Origin: Alopecurus myosuroides
Taxonomy: Eukaryota > Streptophyta > Magnoliopsida > Poales > Poaceae
DNA length: 64,000 nt
Direction: 5' to 3'
NCBI GenBank assembly: GCA_028641055.1
Contig: CM054061.1
Coordinates: 29,065,523-29,129,522 of the forward strand
Below, one piece after another: positions 60,653 through 64,000 of this stretch. The number at the start of each line of letters is the position of its first letter. The first letter of the stretch is position 1. The notes beneath the pieces are model-generated. The model was not told the DNA's origin and ran no database searches. It saw only the letters and a list, made by a program, of their open reading frames with translations. The position numbers were made by a program, and so were the translations under genes.

Positions 60653-61151
60653 GACGACACCACTAACAAGGGATTGCGCCCTCGCAATCCACCTGCTAAC
60701 CCGGGAGGGGAAAGAAGTTCGACTATCGATTCTTCGTGCTTCCAGTTGATCTCCTCGACACCACTAACAAGGGCTTCTCGACACCACTAACAAGAGACTC
60801 TTGCTCGGAGTGACGATGATGTTCTTCCACCAGGAATCTTCCGATGATCGAACCTATTAGGTTAAAGGCTCGGAAAACGTCCACCCACGTAGGATCCTAA
60901 CACTTTGAAAGATAGACAAGGGGGGAGACTCCAAAACAAATAAGATGGGAGGGGAAATAGAATAGGGATAAGGAGAAAACAAGAATCCTATTGAGAGGTT
61001 TTTCCAAAATAGTTTAGCAGAAATAGTTTTTGACACTCTAGAAACAACGACCGTTAGCGAGGTTATCCTACAGGCTTTGCGGACCCGTTGCTTCGATAAC
61101 CTTTCGTATCGAAACAATCTCGGGAATCAGAACCAAGGCTCTGATACCATT
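60653..61151 (-). other. 499-bp internal region of the giant-LTR element
   Basis: It contains three copies of CGACACCACTAACAAG (near 60655, 60757 and 60779) and no protein frame of note. The bases beside the 3' LTR (60653-60668), read on the minus strand, are GTTAGTGGTGTCGTC and not purine-rich, so no standard polypurine tract is visible. Confidence 0.8.
61137..61149 (-). other. Primer-binding site, tRNA-Met type
   Basis: The minus strand reads TGGTATCAGAGCC, complementary to the 3' end of initiator tRNA-Met as in many plant LTR elements. It is two bases from the right LTR start (61152). Confidence 0.92.
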
Positions 61152-64000
61152 TGTGACGCCCCGGGATCGGGCACTATGCAGATTTCAGCATTCCCGCCAA
61201 AATCCACATAATAACCGATTCCAGGTTGCCACTTGTGATAACATTACAACAGTTCACGAATAATCCACAATTACAACAGAAACAGATAGATACATGATGA
61301 CTCAAACGAGCCAGGGATACAACTGATACAATACAAAGATCCAAATAACAGCGGAAGAAACAACCTAGCGTCCGGCTACGGACAAGATCCAAATTGGACT
61401 AAGAGTCCTGAAGATAACCGGGAGCGTCCAATCCCTGCCCAGGCCAAGCCGGAGGGATTCCCAAGATAACGTCGTCAGACTTCAAACCTGTTGACTGCAA
61501 TGTTGAATATGCAGCCACGAAAAAGATTCGTGGGTCAGTACGGTTAAGTACTGGCAAGTGGATAAACCATACTCACAAGATACCGGCGTAGCCAGTCATC
61601 ACAAGATACAAATACTTTGGGATCAACGGAAAGGAAGGGGTTATTGCAAATAAGCGACAGCGGGCTGCACTAACCAACTACAGAGGGATACTACAACTTC
61701 CGGCTAACAGAAAGAAGATAAGATCGAGTATTGTAACCAACTGAAAGATAACTTCAAACAAACCCATCCTGGATCTCGCCCCTTATCCGAAGAAGCAATC
61801 CGAGGATAACTCACACTGTTGGATTAATGATGGTTCAGATTATTGTGTCAATAAGCCTATTACTAGTCAAGTTGTTAATCATTGGGTGTAAGATTGTTAA
61901 TCATTAGGTTTAAGTTGTCCTGAGTACTTGTTAGCCAGTACTTTCACCAAGTAATCCATAACCGCGGAAAACACGGCTTCTCGAGAAGATTATCCCTGCA
62001 GGGTTGCACCAATTTGGCCGTACACGCAAGAATATCCCGCCAGACGGGGATCAAACCCACCAAGAGAGGTACTCTACACAACTCAACTCTTCTTCGCATC
62101 AAGCCCAAAGCACCTTGGGCGCACGGCTAATCGAGCCCAGAAGAAAATGGACCCTCATAGCACTCTAAGACCGTGTCCCCCTATATGCCGACTACGAAAG
62201 TTCCACCCGGGTACCAAGGGCTCGCAAGATCATGCATGCAGCAAATGGAAAACCCGAACTAAATGAGGCGATTTGGACGAGATGCGAATCGAGTCAAATT
62301 GAGGGGGGCGCCCATACTCGCTTCCCACATGCGGGTAGTGCGCTCATCATGGATCAGTAGACAAGACCCTTTTCCTATTAGGGTCGACACTAGCAGGCCT
62401 CAAAACCACTTAGGGCCTCCTGCCGGTGCCTTAACATCAAATTATTATTACCATAGCATTAACAGGATTGATTGGTTAACATCGAGCCCCCAGAACGATA
62501 ATAATAGCAAAATAGGTAACCGACAACAGACTCGAGCAAAAGCAACCCTAAGCATGCAGCTACGACACGAAGGCCAACGAGGTAAACAATCAACAGTTAA
62601 TAGGAAGTGGAAGGAAAGGCTATATCATGGCTACAAGGTAAACATACGATAGGATCGAGACACAAGCATCGTATCAACAGGCTAGAATAAGAACAACGGA
62701 AAGAATCGGTAACAAGTGATGGAAGGCAGCCATTTGGCAGCAAGTGAGTATACTTGCCTGAGATCCCGCAAGGTAGCAGAACTTGTCGTTGCTCACATCA
62801 TCTCAACGTCCTATCCGGGAAGAAGCAACGAACCTCGAACAAACACCGGATGCAACAATTACTACTACGGCCAAAGATCCAGCATGATCCTATTTTATAT
62901 GCATGACATGGCAAGATGCAACAGTGAAAACAACTTAAGCAATTTAATCGGAACCGGAGTCCGGAGAAATAGGAATTGGTTCAAGTTGTTTAGCTAACCA
63001 TCAATTTAATTGTTAGTTAGCATGGCAACAATGGAATAGATGAGTTAGGCAATTTAAATGGAAGGGGCAACAGCTGGAAATAATTAGCCCACACATTCCA
63101 TATGTTGTCATATAGGTGAACATGCATAACAAGATCTAAAATGCACAAGATAAGATGCAAAAAGAGATATGGATGGCATGAACATATTACTTGCAATTTT
63201 CTGATTGGAAAACTTATTTTATTTGTTTGATTTGGAATTAAAATGAATTAGTTATGAATTTTGGCAATTTAAATTGCATTAAATAGGAGGTGAAACAATT
63301 ATTCAAATTAATTGTTGTAAACCAGAAAACAAAGTTGATATCCAAGTGTGGCATTTGATTTTGGATGAAAAACATGTTTTGAGTATTTAATTTGGAGCAA
63401 CCATTTGCAAGTTATTAATTATGCCATTTAATTAACCAATTTAAGGATTATTAAATAACATTAATTTTAATTGCCCAAATTGCAAAACAAAGTTGATAAA
63501 CAGAAAGCATATTAAATTTGGATTGAAAAACATATTTTATTTGGGTTATTTGAATTAATTATGAATTAATTATGGAATTACCCAAATTGAGATGAATTGT
63601 TTAAATTTGAAATTTGGATGTATTTGAAATAATCAAAACAGAAAACAAAAAGCATATTTGAAAAGTACAGGAAATTTGGAGTGGGATACATATAAAATTT
63701 GTGCAATTTGGAGTTAATTTGCAATTTTTATAGATGTTGGAAGTTTCAGGGACTGTTTTGTGATTTTTCAGGGACTTAAATGTGGGGAAACGGTGTGGAC
63801 TGGGCCTGTGTGCGAAAAACTGGGCAAGAAAGGGGTTGGTACCGCGCAGCAGCCGCCCAGGGCCACTGACGCGTGGGCCAGGTGCCACACTGGCGGCCAC
63901 GCGTGCGGGTGGAAGGTGACGGGGCGGTGGGGGTGTATGACGTGTGGGGCCGGATGCGCGCGAGGGGAAATAAAAGGAAAAGGGCGCGCCCCCTGGGGAT
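61152..64000 (-). repeat. 5' LTR of the giant-LTR element (partial, runs off the window)
   Basis: Starts TGTGACGCCCCGGG and matches 56246-59095 almost base for base. The U3, TATA box and leader lie beyond the window end. Confidence 0.92.

Larger units (their letters stand above)
45544..64000 (+). mobile_element. Second Tat-type Ty3/Gypsy element, degenerate and twice interrupted
   Basis: It has a 5' LTR (45544-46086), PBS, gag (46226-48308), then after a solo-LTR insertion the gag end, protease, RT and part of RNase H (53066-56245). There it is interrupted again by a giant-LTR element that runs past the window end. Integrase and 3' LTR must lie to the right. All coding parts have stops or frameshifts. 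It is related to, but clearly diverged from, the element at 1-12747. Confidence 0.88.
56246..64000 (-). mobile_element. Young giant-LTR, mini-internal retrotransposon (non-autonomous)
   Basis: Two direct copies, 56246-60652 (complete, 4407 bp) and 61152 to beyond 64000, flank only 499 bp. Ends are TGTGACGCC..GTGTTACA on the plus strand. The PBS next to the right copy fixes minus orientation, so the right copy is the 5' LTR. Over the 2849 bp that can be compared I count about ten substitutions and one 1-base indel, roughly 0.4 %. It has no room for gag or pol. It sits in RNase H of the Tat-type element, in antisense. Ratio of LTR to internal length is about nine to one. Confidence 0.9.

Overview
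The window is plant nuclear DNA from a large, repeat-rich grass genome. It looks like a Pooideae grass, probably Triticeae or a close relative. The evidence is nested LTR retrotransposons of the Sabrina-like, Angela/BARE-like and Tat-lineage Gypsy kinds, a Stowaway MITE, and a GC-rich 5' end on the one host gene. No bacterial, organellar or CRISPR features are seen. At least 80 % of the window is transposon-derived.

Left block (1-29231). A Tat-lineage Ty3/Gypsy element lies on the minus strand (1 to 12747). Its left LTR is cut by the window edge, and gag, protease, RT, RNase H and integrase are all recognisable but broken. Between integrase and the 3' LTR it carries an extra multi-exon gene on the opposite strand with its own TATA box. 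Next come two Sabrina-like LTR pieces facing each other (12748-14259) and the inside of a minus-strand Sabrina-like element (14260-15209, resuming 27195-29231, with a broken gag-like gene). That element is split by a non-coding LTR retrotransposon (15210-27194). This in turn is split by a 4.75-kb solo LTR (17921-22673) with a perfect target duplication.

Gene island (about 29232-42695). The only intact-looking host gene is on the minus strand (37637 to 30182). It has twelve exons that join in frame into a 451-residue ankyrin-repeat plus TPR protein, resembling plant ANK-TPR co-chaperone-like proteins. Its introns hold a Stowaway MITE and a second inverted-repeat element. About 245 bp upstream of its start codon is a 1.2-kb element with terminal inverted repeats. 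It encloses the first exon of an unrelated TPR/PB1-type gene, so it looks like a gene-capturing (Pack-type) DNA transposon. Further right are a B3-like pseudogene with one nonsense codon and a fragment of an unidentified coding region.

Right block (42696-64000). An Angela/BARE-like LTR and a second LTR fragment precede another degenerate Tat-type Gypsy element on the plus strand (from 45544). Two giant-LTR elements of one family have inserted into it. One is a 4.76-kb solo LTR (48309-53065, duplication AAGAT) inside gag. The other is a very young complete element (56246 to beyond 64000) inside RNase H, with 4.4-kb LTRs, only 499 bp of internal DNA, and a tRNA-Met primer-binding site. Together with the solo LTR at 17921 these make three members in 64 kb. 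They are the most unusual feature of the window: large LTRs with an early TATA box, a GC-rich leader, and almost nothing between the LTRs.

All intron and exon limits, LTR limits and divergence estimates were read by eye from the sequence. No database search was run.
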